Assembly (NCBI GenBank): GCA_016297675.1
Contig: JAEDGE010000036.1
Coordinates: 1 to 15,588 of the forward strand
Direction: 5' to 3'
Source: Oscillospiraceae bacterium
Lineage (GTDB): Bacteria > Bacillota > Clostridia > Oscillospirales > Ruminococcaceae
DNA: 15,588 nucleotides
Part shown: positions 1-5,798 of the stretch, piece by piece
How positions within the stretch are numbered: position 1 is the first letter of the stretch
Layout of the letters: each line of letters begins with the position of its first letter
The notes under the pieces: model-generated
What the model was told of the DNA's origin: nothing
What the model saw: only the letters and a program-made list of their open reading frames with translations
The model's database searches: none
Translations under genes and position numbers: made by a program

Positions 1-1
1 A

Positions 2-17
2 CCGCAGTCGCCTGCGG
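2..17. repeat. Small GC-rich hairpin at the left edge
   Basis: CCGCAG and CTGCGG form a perfect 6-bp stem with a 4-nt loop, about 50 nt beyond the stop of the minus-strand Uma2 gene. It could be the stem of that gene's terminator, but the bases that would hold a U-tract on the minus strand lie outside the window. Weak call. Confidence 0.3.
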
Positions 18-68
18 CGTAGAATTTACACCATCATTTAAAAATTGATTTCCGTGTCGTTTACTTTT

Positions 69-632
69 TCAGTCCAGCAGGTCTGCAATCCGAATTGCAA
101 TCGGTTCCGGATGGTTCTGGTACATCCGCACCGGAATTGGCGTATCAAACGGATAAATATCCGGAAATGCACTTTCTTCAAAAAAATAGACCAAAACTTT
201 TTCCTTTTTGGGATCAATAATCCAATATTCCCGCACACCACTCATACGATAAAGCCAAAGTTTCCGGTCAAAATCATCATTCCGATTCGTGGATACAACC
301 TCCGCAACAAATTCCGGCGCACCATTATACTTTTGCTGGTCAAACTGCTCCGGTTTACAAGCAATAAATACATCTGGAACAACCAGGTTATAGTCATCTA
401 ATTTTACATCTGTTGGTGCAATTCCGGGTCTGCATGTGCCACCAATTCTCCGGATATACTGACGAAGCTCTGCGAACAAATTGCCAGTAATCTGCTGGTG
501 CTGAATGTTTGGAGATGCCATATCTACAATCTCACCATCTAACAGCTCCGTTCGTTGCTCCGTTTCTTTTACGGCTTCATAATATTCCTCCACGGTATAG
601 CGTGGAATATTTTTCGCGGTTGTTTCCATCAT
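69..632 (-). CDS. Uma2 family (DUF820) PD-(D/E)XK nuclease-fold protein
   Basis: The 187-aa protein matches the Uma2/DUF820 family in length and layout. The N-terminus carries Y-T-V-E-E-Y, followed by E-L-L-D-G-E-I at about 29-35. The core V-V-P-D (Asp87), V-A-E-V-V-S (Glu111), Lys124 and the Y-W-I-I-D-P strand follow; these are the usual acidic and basic positions of the restriction-endonuclease-like fold. Uma2 proteins are widespread, often in many copies, and their biological role is poorly known; nuclease activity is inferred from the fold only. There are two tandem ATGs at 632 and 629. The GGAAGG ribosome site is 3 nt from the first and 6 nt from the second, so 629 may be the true start, while 632 gives an ATGA overlap with a possible 16-aa leader ORF. 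The gene is divergent from the membrane-protein gene at 856. No confident promoter was found for it. Confidence 0.88.
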   Translation of the reverse strand: MMETTAKNIPRYTVEEYYEAVKETEQRTELLDGEIVDMASPNIQHQQITGNLFAELRQYIRRIGGTCRPGIAPTDVKLDDYNLVVPDVFIACKPEQFDQQKYNGAPEFVAEVVSTNRNDDFDRKLWLYRMSGVREYWIIDPKKEKVLVYFFEESAFPDIYPFDTPIPVRMYQNHPEPIAIRIADLLD

Positions 633-679
633 GCACCTTCCCGTCTTTCTGTTCTCTGATACAGAACAATTTCGCTCAT
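629..679 (-). CDS. Possible 16-aa leader peptide ahead of the Uma2 gene
   Basis: The reading frame encodes MSEIVLYQRTERREGA. An AGGAAG sequence lies about 9 nt before its ATG, and its TGA stop overlaps the first ATG of the Uma2 gene as ATGA. That arrangement fits translational coupling. No family is recognised, and the frame is open further upstream without a good ribosome site, so it may be chance. It is listed because it decides how the Uma2 start should be read. Confidence 0.25.
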   Translation of the reverse strand: MSEIVLYQRTERREGA

Positions 680-733
680 TGACACATTCTTCCTATGATT
701 TCCGTCCGCTTTTACGAACTCCTTAATACTGCC

Positions 734-770
734 GTTGCACAGATTCCGATTGCAACCTTTTTTGTTGCAC
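734..770. promoter_or_regulatory. GTTGCA box cluster, candidate operator
   Basis: GTTGCAC occurs at 734-740 and again at 764-770, exactly 30 bp apart, with an inverted copy (TTGCAAC) at 750-756. The inverted copy and the second direct copy form a TGCAAC / GTTGCA dyad with a 7-nt spacer. The cluster ends 9 bp before the -35 box of the promoter at 780. Protein binding is inference; no regulator is identified. Confidence 0.35.
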
Positions 771-779
771 TTTTGCTGC

Positions 780-808
780 TTGACAAAACAAAAAAGGTGT
801 CCTATACT
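780..808 (+). promoter_or_regulatory. Sigma-A type promoter of the small membrane protein gene
   Basis: A perfect -35 TTGACA (780-785) and a -10 TATACT (803-808) are separated by 17 bp. They lie about 45 bp before the start codon at 856. This is one of the best promoter matches in the window. Confidence 0.85.
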
Positions 809-855
809 ATAAATACAAAGCAGCCGCCATGCTGCACAACAAGGAGAGATATGAC

Positions 856-1134
856 ATGGAAGCATTTGCACTTGCTTTTTCTGCCGAAAACCCCCATGCT
901 TTGCGTAATATTCTACTGGTAATCATCACAATTCTGTATCTCATTGTACTGGTTGTATTATTTCTGCATCTGCGACGTGCCAATCAAAAAGTGGCAGATA
1001 AAATGAAACAACTGCAAGAGGAGAAAAAAGCAGCAGAAGCATCCAAACCAACAGAAGAAGAACCGCTTATGCACAAATTACATACTGTCCATCCACGCAC
1101 AGAAGAAACACATACTGATCCGAAAGCGTCGTAG
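856..1134 (+). CDS. Small single-pass membrane protein with cytoplasmic coiled coil
   Basis: The start at 856 is chosen because AAGGAGAG (841-848) lies 7 nt before it; an in-frame ATG at 829 has no ribosome site. The product is 92 aa. A strongly hydrophobic helix spans residues 18-39 and is followed by Arg-Arg, so the C-terminus should face the cytoplasm. Residues about 42-65 are rich in Lys, Glu, Gln and Ala and look like a charged helix or coiled coil. The tail is polar with several His and Thr. No family is recognised. It has its own strong promoter. Its last 22 codons (1067-1134) overlap, antiparallel, the 3' end of the lipoprotein gene. That tail looks less protein-like than the opposing frame, which suggests that loss of an earlier stop extended this gene. 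Confidence 0.7.
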   Translation: MEAFALAFSAENPHALRNILLVIITILYLIVLVVLFLHLRRANQKVADKMKQLQEEKKAAEASKPTEEEPLMHKLHTVHPRTEETHTDPKAS

Positions 1135-1732
1135 TGGCATCCCCACTTGCCAGTGATAAGCTCAAATTCAGGAACTTGGCATCTGAGATATGCTCTGTGC
1201 AGTAATTTTCTTCTCCGCTGAGTTCATTCAGCATCGGATAAAGGTTGTCCAGATTGTTATGTATAGAATCTGTAGACTGTTCGCACTCTGTAATGGTGAT
1301 TTTCGTAAAAGTCACATCGGCATTGGTCTTCGTTTCCGTTTCGATGCTGGTTTCACTCGGCTGCGGCGTATAGCTGAATTTGATTTTGGTCAGCAGACCA
1401 TCCACACCGACCAGCCCCTGAAACATCTGCTGTACAACATAGTCTGTATAGAAATCCAATGTGACTTCTTCATAAAGTGCAGTATCCTCGGTCTGAATCG
1501 CATAAAAATAATGGGAAAGTACTGTCATCTCTTCTTCTGTAAAATAACGGGAGTCATATTCTATCGGAACCGCTACCGTATCCAGCAACTGCAAAGTTGC
1601 CCCAAATGGCAAATCCTCCATGGCAACACTTTCTTCTGCTTGTTCCTGCTTTTCTCCGCAGGCGGTCAGACAGCAAAGCGTCATCAGAATTGCCAGCAGC
1701 CGTGCCAGCCGCAAATTGATTCGATTTCGCAC
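1067..1732 (-). CDS. Uncharacterised lipoprotein, possible NTF2-like domain
   Basis: The 221-aa product starts at a GTG with AAAGGAGG (1743-1750) upstream. Residues 1-25 are a lipoprotein signal: basic start, hydrophobic core and lipobox L-T-A-C with the lipidated Cys at 25. The mature part is acidic and extracytoplasmic. A helical stretch around residues 65-95 (E-E-E-M-T-V-L-S-H-Y-F-Y-A-I) is followed by strands, ending in a V-D-G-Q-Y-V-I strand. This order recalls NTF2-like ligand-binding lipoproteins (DUF4878-like), but that is inference and the family is not firmly recognised. The gene is monocistronic with its own promoter at 1796-1824. Its final 68 bp are shared antiparallel with the gene that starts at 856, and no terminator lies between the two. 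Confidence 0.8.
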   Translation of the reverse strand: MRNRINLRLARLLAILMTLCCLTACGEKQEQAEESVAMEDLPFGATLQLLDTVAVPIEYDSRYFTEEEMTVLSHYFYAIQTEDTALYEEVTLDFYTDYVVQQMFQGLVGVDGLLTKIKFSYTPQPSETSIETETKTNADVTFTKITITECEQSTDSIHNNLDNLYPMLNELSGEENYCTEHISDAKFLNLSLSLASGDATTTLSDQYVFLLCVDGQYVICA

Positions 1733-1795
1733 GAAAAAAACGCCTCCTTTTTGCTAATCTATTTTCAATGCAATCGAAAAAAATCATACGGTTTT

Positions 1796-1824
1796 AGCAT
1801 ATCACATTTTTTTCAAAACGTCAA
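1796..1824 (-). promoter_or_regulatory. Promoter of the lipoprotein gene
   Basis: Read on the minus strand, TTGACG (1819-1824) and TATGCT (1796-1801) are separated by 17 bp, with the start codon about 65 bp downstream. Each hexamer differs from consensus at one or two positions. Confidence 0.7.
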
Positions 1825-1835
1825 CGCATCCTACA

Positions 1836-1869
1836 AATTTTGTGCATTTTTCACAAAATCAATTTGTGA
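1836..1869. promoter_or_regulatory. TTTGTGA/TCACAAA dyads upstream of the lipoprotein promoter
   Basis: ATTTTGTG pairs with CACAAAAT across 7 nt, and TCACAAA (from 1851) pairs with TTTGTGA across 5 nt, so the two dyads share their middle arm. The left arm includes TTTGTGCA at 1839-1846, the same octamer found before both surface-protein promoters at 4487 and 5713. Operator function is inferred from symmetry and position just upstream of the -35 box. Confidence 0.4.
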
Positions 1870-2199
1870 CTTTCGGCAAATTGAAACAGGATTGTGGGCT
1901 TTTGTGGCTCTATTTTCCCACTTATTTATGAAATTTGCGTGAAAAAAATTCACAAATCTTCTGAAAGTCCGGTGGAAACTGTTTCCTGCTGCTCTTTGGC
2001 ATTTTTAGCAGATGGAACAGAAGCAGATTCTATTTTTCATTGACTACTACAATTTACAGCACAAAAGGTCACAGGAATCAAAAACATTTCATGTTTATTC
2101 GATCAAAATTCATCAAAAAAAGCAAACCGGCTTTTCATGAAGCTTGCTAAACTCGCATTCATATAAAAATCCATATCATTGAAAGGAATGATCGTATAT

Positions 2200-2919
2200 A
2201 TGCCTCGCTTTTTCTTAGAATCCATTGATGAAAATGATATTCGTATCACCGGTGCAGATGCCCACCACATTGGCTATGCCCTGCGGATGCGAACAGGGGA
2301 ACCTCTCACCGTCTGTGCCAACAATACGGATTATGAATGTATCATCAAACAAATCACAAAAGATACTGTCTTCTTAGAAGCCCAGTCCAGCCGGCTTTGT
2401 GCGGCGGAACCAAGTGTATTTGTCACACTCTATCAAGCGGTTCCAAAATCGGGAAAACTGGAAGAAATCATTCAAAAATCCATTGAACTGGGCGTCAGTC
2501 AGATTACACCCGTACTGACTGCACGCTGTGTGGCTCGTCCAACAAAGGAAGCGTTTGCGAAAAAGCTGCCACGGCTGCAAAAAATTGCAGAATCTGCCGC
2601 AAAACAGTCCGGTCGTGGCAGAATCCCAGAAATTACGCCGCTGTACAGCTTTTCAGAAGCATTGGAAACAGCAAAAACAGCAGACTGCGGTATCTTCTTA
2701 TACGAAGGCGGTGGCGTGCGGTTTTCTGAAATGGAATGGAATGGTACAAAAAATATTGCCCTTTGGATTGGCAGTGAGGGCGGCTTCGATCCCAAAGAAG
2801 TGGAGACAGCAAAAGCTGCCGGTATGGTTCCGGTTTGGCTTGGAGAACGCATTTTACGTTGTGAAACCGCACCGCAGGCAGCACTTTCCATTTTAATGCA
2901 TGTGACTGGCAATCTGTAA
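2200..2919 (+). CDS. rsmE: 16S rRNA (uracil-1498-N3)-methyltransferase RsmE
   Basis: RsmE uses S-adenosylmethionine to methylate N3 of U1498 in 16S rRNA of the small subunit. The 239-aa product begins M-P-R-F-F, the usual family start, so ATG 2200 is chosen. TTG 2179 and ATG 2188 are in frame but poorly placed, and AAAGGA (2182-2187) stands 12 nt before 2200, which is a long spacing. The N-terminal PUA-like part is followed by the SPOUT domain with K-S-I-E-L-G-V. The trefoil-knot cofactor loops are G-S-E-G-G-F at about 191-196 and L-G-E-R-I-L-R-C-E-T-A at about 214-224. In many Firmicutes rsmE follows prmA; here it stands alone, with a lipoprotein gene upstream on the other strand and the Cys-rich protein gene downstream under its own promoter. 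Confidence 0.96.
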   Translation: MPRFFLESIDENDIRITGADAHHIGYALRMRTGEPLTVCANNTDYECIIKQITKDTVFLEAQSSRLCAAEPSVFVTLYQAVPKSGKLEEIIQKSIELGVSQITPVLTARCVARPTKEAFAKKLPRLQKIAESAAKQSGRGRIPEITPLYSFSEALETAKTADCGIFLYEGGGVRFSEMEWNGTKNIALWIGSEGGFDPKEVETAKAAGMVPVWLGERILRCETAPQAALSILMHVTGNL

Positions 2920-2926
2920 TCTTTGT

Positions 2927-2983
2927 CCAAACAAGTCTCCAGTGCAGAATACACAACAAAAATCAAAAAAGTGTATCGTTTGG
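2927..2983 (+). repeat. Nested weak stems after rsmE
   Basis: CCAAAC (2927-2932) pairs with GTTTGG (2978-2983), and inside it ATACAC (2949-2954) pairs with GTGTAT (2971-2976). The stems are AT-rich and no U-tract follows, so it is at best a poor terminator. No better rsmE terminator was seen before the next promoter. Confidence 0.25.
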
Positions 2984-3008
2984 AAAAAGAAAAGAATTTG
3001 TAAAAGGC

Positions 3009-3037
3009 TTGTATTTTTTTCAGCAACATGGTATAAT
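3009..3037 (+). promoter_or_regulatory. Extended -10 promoter of the Cys-rich protein gene
   Basis: TATAAT (3032-3037) is preceded by TGG, giving an extended -10 (TG-N-TATAAT). A weak -35, TTGTAT (3009-3014), stands 17 bp upstream. The predicted leader is about 90 nt long. Confidence 0.7.
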
Positions 3038-3058
3038 AACAGTACGACAGCATCACTG

Positions 3059-3120
3059 CCGCAGAAGTGACCCTGTCAATCTGTATGAAAGCGACCCATT
3101 TCAAACCTTACATTCTGCGG
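3059..3120 (+). promoter_or_regulatory. 5' leader stem next to the ribosome site
   Basis: CCGCAGAA (3059-3066) and TTCTGCGG (3113-3120) form a perfect 8-bp inverted repeat around a 46-nt loop. The right arm ends directly before the purine-rich ribosome site (AAGAGGAG, about 3125-3132). A long closing stem abutting the Shine-Dalgarno region could affect translation. No known riboswitch class is recognised. Confidence 0.4.
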
Positions 3121-3135
3121 AGAAAAGAGGAGCTT

Positions 3136-3441
3136 ATGAAAACACGTACCATTATATCTATCATCATCGCAACGGCAACCGTTGTACTTGGCACAATCCT
3201 ATTTGTCACCAAACTGCGTAAGAAACATCATTGTGATTGCGGCTGTGAGCTGGCTGGCACAGAAGATTGCATCGGTGGCGAAGACTGTGACTGTACAGAA
3301 GAACCGTATTGCGAAACCGCTTGCTGCTGTGACGCAGATGCTTGCACCAATGATGAAGATGATTTGAGCGACTGTGCATCTATGGCAGCAGACAAAGTAG
3401 AACCGGAAGCTTCTGAAAACACCGATCAAGAAGACGAATAA
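3136..3441 (+). CDS. Small membrane-anchored Cys-rich acidic protein
   Basis: Start 3136 is chosen for the AAGAGGAG site just upstream; the frame is open back to 3067 without one. The product is 101 aa. Residues about 6-25 form one hydrophobic helix, followed by K-L-R-K-K-H-H, so by charge the C-terminus should be cytoplasmic. Residues 33-80 hold twelve Cys (33, 35, 37, 45, 51, 53, 59, 63, 64, 65, 70, 80) among many Asp and Glu, including C-D-C-G-C, C-D-C and C-C-C. The last 20 residues are strongly acidic. The pattern suggests metal binding, as in metallothionein-like or Fe-S proteins, but no known motif matches and function is not claimed. It is a monocistronic unit with promoter, leader stem and terminator. 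Confidence 0.75.
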   Translation: MKTRTIISIIIATATVVLGTILFVTKLRKKHHCDCGCELAGTEDCIGGEDCDCTEEPYCETACCCDADACTNDEDDLSDCASMAADKVEPEASENTDQEDE

Positions 3442-3466
3442 ACCCAATCTATTTTGTATAGGAATG

Positions 3467-3500
3467 CCCTGTCCGCTTCGGTGGACAGGGACTTTTTTGT
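3467..3500 (+). terminator. Rho-independent terminator of the Cys-rich protein gene
   Basis: CCCTGTCCGC and GTGGACAGGG form a 10-bp stem (one G-U pair) with a TTCG tetraloop, followed by a run of six T. It begins 26 nt after the stop codon. Textbook form. Confidence 0.95.
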
Positions 3501-3503
3501 CTA

Positions 3504-3553
3504 TCAAAAAAGAAAAGCGTTTCTTACAATCCCTGCAAGAAACGCTTCTTTTT
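3504..3553 (-). terminator. Bidirectional terminator, main use for the minus-strand surface gene
   Basis: AAGCGTTTCTT (3515-3525) and AAGAAACGCTT (3537-3547) form a perfect 11-bp stem with an 11-nt loop. On the minus strand it is followed by TTTCTTTTTT, and it lies about 45 nt beyond the stop at 3597. The plus side also has a T-run (CTTTTT), so it can back up the terminator at 3467. Confidence 0.88.
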
Positions 3554-3596
3554 ATCCCTCAATCTTTATCGCTATTTTTAAAATGTATGGAATTTC

Positions 3597-4382
3597 TTAC
3601 TTCTTCTTTCTTCTGGTGACAGTAAAGGCTGCACCTGCCAGTGAAACAGCTGCAACTGCACCCACTGCAATCGCACCGACACTCAAATCCGCAGTTTGTG
3701 TGGGCGTTGCAACCGCAGTCGTTGTAACAGTAGACGGTGCCTGCTGCGTAACCGGTACGGTTGTTGCAACGGTTGTTGCTGTTTCCGAAACAGCTGTAGT
3801 CGTTGCTGCCGTTGTTGTCACTGCTGCATCATCATTCAATCCTGTTACAGAAAAAGAAATCGACAAGGTCTGTGCAACCGCAGTTGCCTTATCCAAGTAT
3901 CCTGCACCGCTTGTAGTCGGATCACAAAGGGTAATCCGAACAGAGTCCAAACCACCATTCAAATAATCATAGTTGACAGCATTGGCACCCATCGTATATG
4001 GTACAACGGTAGAACCAACTTTTACCTCTGTCACTCTGATATTCAAATCCGGAAAAGTATCCTTAATGGGCTTTGTGTTAATCGGTGTCGGGAAACTGAA
4101 ATCCAGATACATATAATCCACACTGGATGCACTGCCAGAAACCGTCCAAGTAATCACATAATCGCCATCACTGTCCACAGTTGCTGTGGTGCTTTCAATA
4201 TTTTTATTGGTTTTCCCCACACCATAATAAACATAATTGCTGTTATCCAACGAACCGGTTAAGGTGGCTGTAATTCCTTCGATTGCAGAAACCGGTGTAG
4301 CTGCTGTCAGGGAAACTGTTCCGGCTGTCAAAGAAGCTGTCACCAGTACAGCAGCCAGAAAACCTTTTATTTTACGAGTCAT
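3597..4382 (-). CDS. Secreted, C-terminally anchored surface protein, paralogue 1
   Basis: The product is 261 aa with ribosome site AGGGAGGG before the ATG. Residues 1-33 are a Sec signal peptide with likely cleavage after V-S-A. Residues about 34-185 look like a beta-sandwich (alternating strands, Y-V-I-T-W-T-V-S-G, then V-R-I-T-L-C-D-P and S-I-S-F-S-V-T-G-L). Clostridial CBM-like or cohesin-like modules end in a similar V-T-F-T-V-S-G-L strand, but that relation is only a guess. A Thr-rich linker (about 186-226) leads to P-T-Q-T-A-D (227-232), a hydrophobic segment and the tail R-R-K-K-K, the layout of a sortase signal or C-terminal membrane anchor. It is clearly paralogous to the next gene (4710-5627): same signal-peptide style, V-N-Y-D-Y and I-T-L-C-D motifs, and near-identical C-terminus. 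Own promoter and terminator. Ligand and role are unknown. Confidence 0.82.
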   Translation of the reverse strand: MTRKIKGFLAAVLVTASLTAGTVSLTAATPVSAIEGITATLTGSLDNSNYVYYGVGKTNKNIESTTATVDSDGDYVITWTVSGSASSVDYMYLDFSFPTPINTKPIKDTFPDLNIRVTEVKVGSTVVPYTMGANAVNYDYLNGGLDSVRITLCDPTTSGAGYLDKATAVAQTLSISFSVTGLNDDAAVTTTAATTTAVSETATTVATTVPVTQQAPSTVTTTAVATPTQTADLSVGAIAVGAVAAVSLAGAAFTVTRRKKK

Positions 4383-4486
4383 GGGATGTCTCCCTCCCTT
4401 TCATCTCTATCTGTTTCCAGACGAGGTACCCTCTGCTTGCAGATGGATACCGATTCGTCTGCATCATTTTTGCGACATCTAAAATA

Positions 4487-4515
4487 ATTATAACATATTT
4501 TTTATTTCCTGTAAA
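4487..4515 (-). promoter_or_regulatory. Promoter of surface paralogue 1
   Basis: On the minus strand, TTTACA (4510-4515) and TATAAT (4487-4492) are spaced 17 bp apart, with TGT directly before TATAAT (extended -10). The leader is about 100 nt. The same hexamers and spacing occur before the paralogue at 5713-5741. Confidence 0.88.
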
Positions 4516-4531
4516 TGCACAATCTGCACAA
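4516..4531 (-). promoter_or_regulatory. Tandem TTGTGCA boxes upstream of paralogue 1 promoter
   Basis: TTGTGCA occurs twice on the minus strand (4525-4531 and 4516-4522), 9 bp apart, touching the -35 hexamer. An identical double box sits in the same place at 5742-5757. Regulatory role is inferred from position and conservation between the two copies. Confidence 0.5.
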
Positions 4532-4611
4532 ATTCAAGACCAATTTTTGTTCAACATTTTATGTTTTCAGGCGTATTTTTACCAAATCCACCTGTTTTCT
4601 CATATTTTCAA

Positions 4612-4654
4612 CTGTAAGAATGCCCTTTGCAACAGCAAAGGGGGACTCTTACAG
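4612..4654 (-). terminator. Long two-part hairpin after paralogue 2, probable terminator
   Basis: The outer arms CTGTAAGA (4612-4619) and TCTTACAG (4647-4654) pair over 8 bp. The inner arms CCCTTTGC (4623-4630) and GCAAAGGG (4635-4642) pair over 8 bp with a 4-nt loop. It lies about 55 nt beyond the paralogue 2 stop and upstream of the paralogue 1 promoter. The following minus-strand bases are A/T-mixed, not a clean U-run, so it may act as an RNA end stabiliser instead. Confidence 0.6.
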
Positions 4655-4709
4655 GAATTTTCTTTGTTCTGGAATCTTCCAAATACACTTCTGAGATCCG
4701 CTGAATTGC

Positions 4710-5627
4710 TTACTTTTTCTTTCTTCTGGTGATGGTAAATGCCGCACCTGCCAGAGAAATCGCAGCCGCTGCACCCACTACAATCGCACCAACACTGAGA
4801 TCCGCAGTCTGCGTCGGTTTCGATGTATTAGAGGTCTTAGATGTATTGTTGCTTCCGACAGAATAAGAACTGCCGCCCTTGCCACTTGTATCATATGCAC
4901 CATTCACATTTACGGTAGTAGTGGTTTCTGTCCCAGTTGTAGTGGTTGTGGTGGTATTCGGATCAGCCGCTTCCAGACCGCTTACGGTGAACACCACTTT
5001 CAAGTTGTCTGTAATCTTGGCATCCTTTGCCAGATAGCCGTCACCGGTGCTGGCTGCATCGCACAGGGTAATCCGAACGCCCTTATTGCCGGCAGCGTCA
5101 GTATAATCATAGTTGACAGCAGCATCTGCCATGGTATAAGTCATTTCTGTTGTCATATCCATTCCGGTAAACACCTGTGTTGCCGTTACCTTAAAATCCG
5201 GGCAAAGGGTACGGATGGACTGTGTGGCATCCGGCAGTGTGAAATCCAGATAAATATAGTCGACCGTTATCGCATCATCCGTCAGCATACAGGAAATCTG
5301 ATAGGAATCAGCCTGATTGTCGCTGCTGATGACAACATCTGTAGAAGGGAGATCGACATTATCTCCATTAAAAGAAGCACGCAGCTTTGCATTGACTGTC
5401 ACAACCGGAACCGGAACGGTGGTGGTCGTTGTTTCCGTTGTCACATCACTGCCCAGTGCACTTGTTGTTGTGGTTGTCAGGGTATCCTCTTCGCCCAGCA
5501 ACGGTATAGTAGATGCATCTGTGGATTCTTCTGCCCTTACAGGCACAGCAGTAAACGGCAGTGCACCAACCATCAAAGAAGCTGCAAAGACAGAAGCAGT
5601 GAGGACATTTTTAATTTCTTTTTTCAT
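4710..5627 (-). CDS. Secreted, C-terminally anchored surface protein, paralogue 2
   Basis: The product is 305 aa; GGAGGAG lies 7 nt before the ATG. Residues 1-32 are a Sec signal peptide with likely cleavage after V-R-A. A Thr-rich stretch (about 51-75) precedes the folded part (about 76-225), which shares Y-I-Y-L-D-F-T, V-N-Y-D-Y, V-R-I-T-L-C-D and V-F-T-V-S-G-L with paralogue 1. A second Thr-rich linker and a Gly/Ser/Asn segment lead to P-T-Q-T-A-D (271-276), a 23-residue hydrophobic segment and R-R-K-K-K. It differs from paralogue 1 mainly by the added N-terminal Thr linker and the longer C-terminal linker. The protein is probably displayed on the cell surface; sortase attachment is uncertain because the usual LPXTG-like Gly is Ala. 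Own promoter; followed by the hairpin at 4612-4654. Confidence 0.82.
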   Translation of the reverse strand: MKKEIKNVLTASVFAASLMVGALPFTAVPVRAEESTDASTIPLLGEEDTLTTTTTSALGSDVTTETTTTTVPVPVVTVNAKLRASFNGDNVDLPSTDVVISSDNQADSYQISCMLTDDAITVDYIYLDFTLPDATQSIRTLCPDFKVTATQVFTGMDMTTEMTYTMADAAVNYDYTDAAGNKGVRITLCDAASTGDGYLAKDAKITDNLKVVFTVSGLEAADPNTTTTTTTGTETTTTVNVNGAYDTSGKGGSSYSVGSNNTSKTSNTSKPTQTADLSVGAIVVGAAAAISLAGAAFTITRRKKK

Positions 5628-5712
5628 AAAATATCTCCTCCAATTAGATTATGTGTGCAGACTCTGCACCCCATCTTCCGTCTGCAACGCTTTTATACAT
5701 ATGTTTAGGTTC

Positions 5713-5741
5713 ATTATAACATACTTTTTCAGTCCTGTAAA
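5713..5741 (-). promoter_or_regulatory. Promoter of surface paralogue 2
   Basis: TTTACA (5736-5741) and TATAAT (5713-5718) on the minus strand, 17-bp spacer, extended -10. It is the same promoter as at 4487-4515, with changes only in the spacer. Confidence 0.88.
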
Positions 5742-5757
5742 TGCACAATCTGCACAA
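5742..5757 (-). promoter_or_regulatory. Tandem TTGTGCA boxes upstream of paralogue 2 promoter
   Basis: Two TTGTGCA copies, 9 bp apart, directly upstream of the -35 box, identical in sequence and position to those at 4516-4531. Similarity between the two upstream regions continues for about 35 bp further. Confidence 0.5.
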
Positions 5758-5798
5758 ATTCCGCTGACATTTTTGTTTAACTTTCCGTATTTTAGGCA

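Larger units (their letters stand above)
1733..2199. other. Intergenic region between the lipoprotein gene and rsmE
   Basis: About 470 bp, AT-rich. It holds the lipoprotein promoter and ribosome site on the left side and the TTTGTGA dyads. Further right is a GTGAA/TTCAC mini-dyad near 1940 and an imperfect AGCAA...TTGCT hairpin near 2121-2148 ahead of rsmE. A TATAAA at 2162-2167 could be the rsmE -10, but no fitting -35 was found. No ORF with a ribosome site was seen from about 1830 to 2180. Confidence 0.6.

Noticed and set aside
829..855. Earlier start of the small membrane protein
   Set aside because: No ribosome site before 829; AAGGAGAG at 841-848 is ideally placed for 856.
2499..3104. 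201-codon frame antisense to rsmE
   Set aside because: Shadow of rsmE; no ribosome site or recognisable domain.
3696..4262. Cys/Arg-rich 188-codon frame antisense to surface paralogue 1
   Set aside because: Composition comes from the Thr- and Val-rich codons of the real gene read backwards; no ribosome site.
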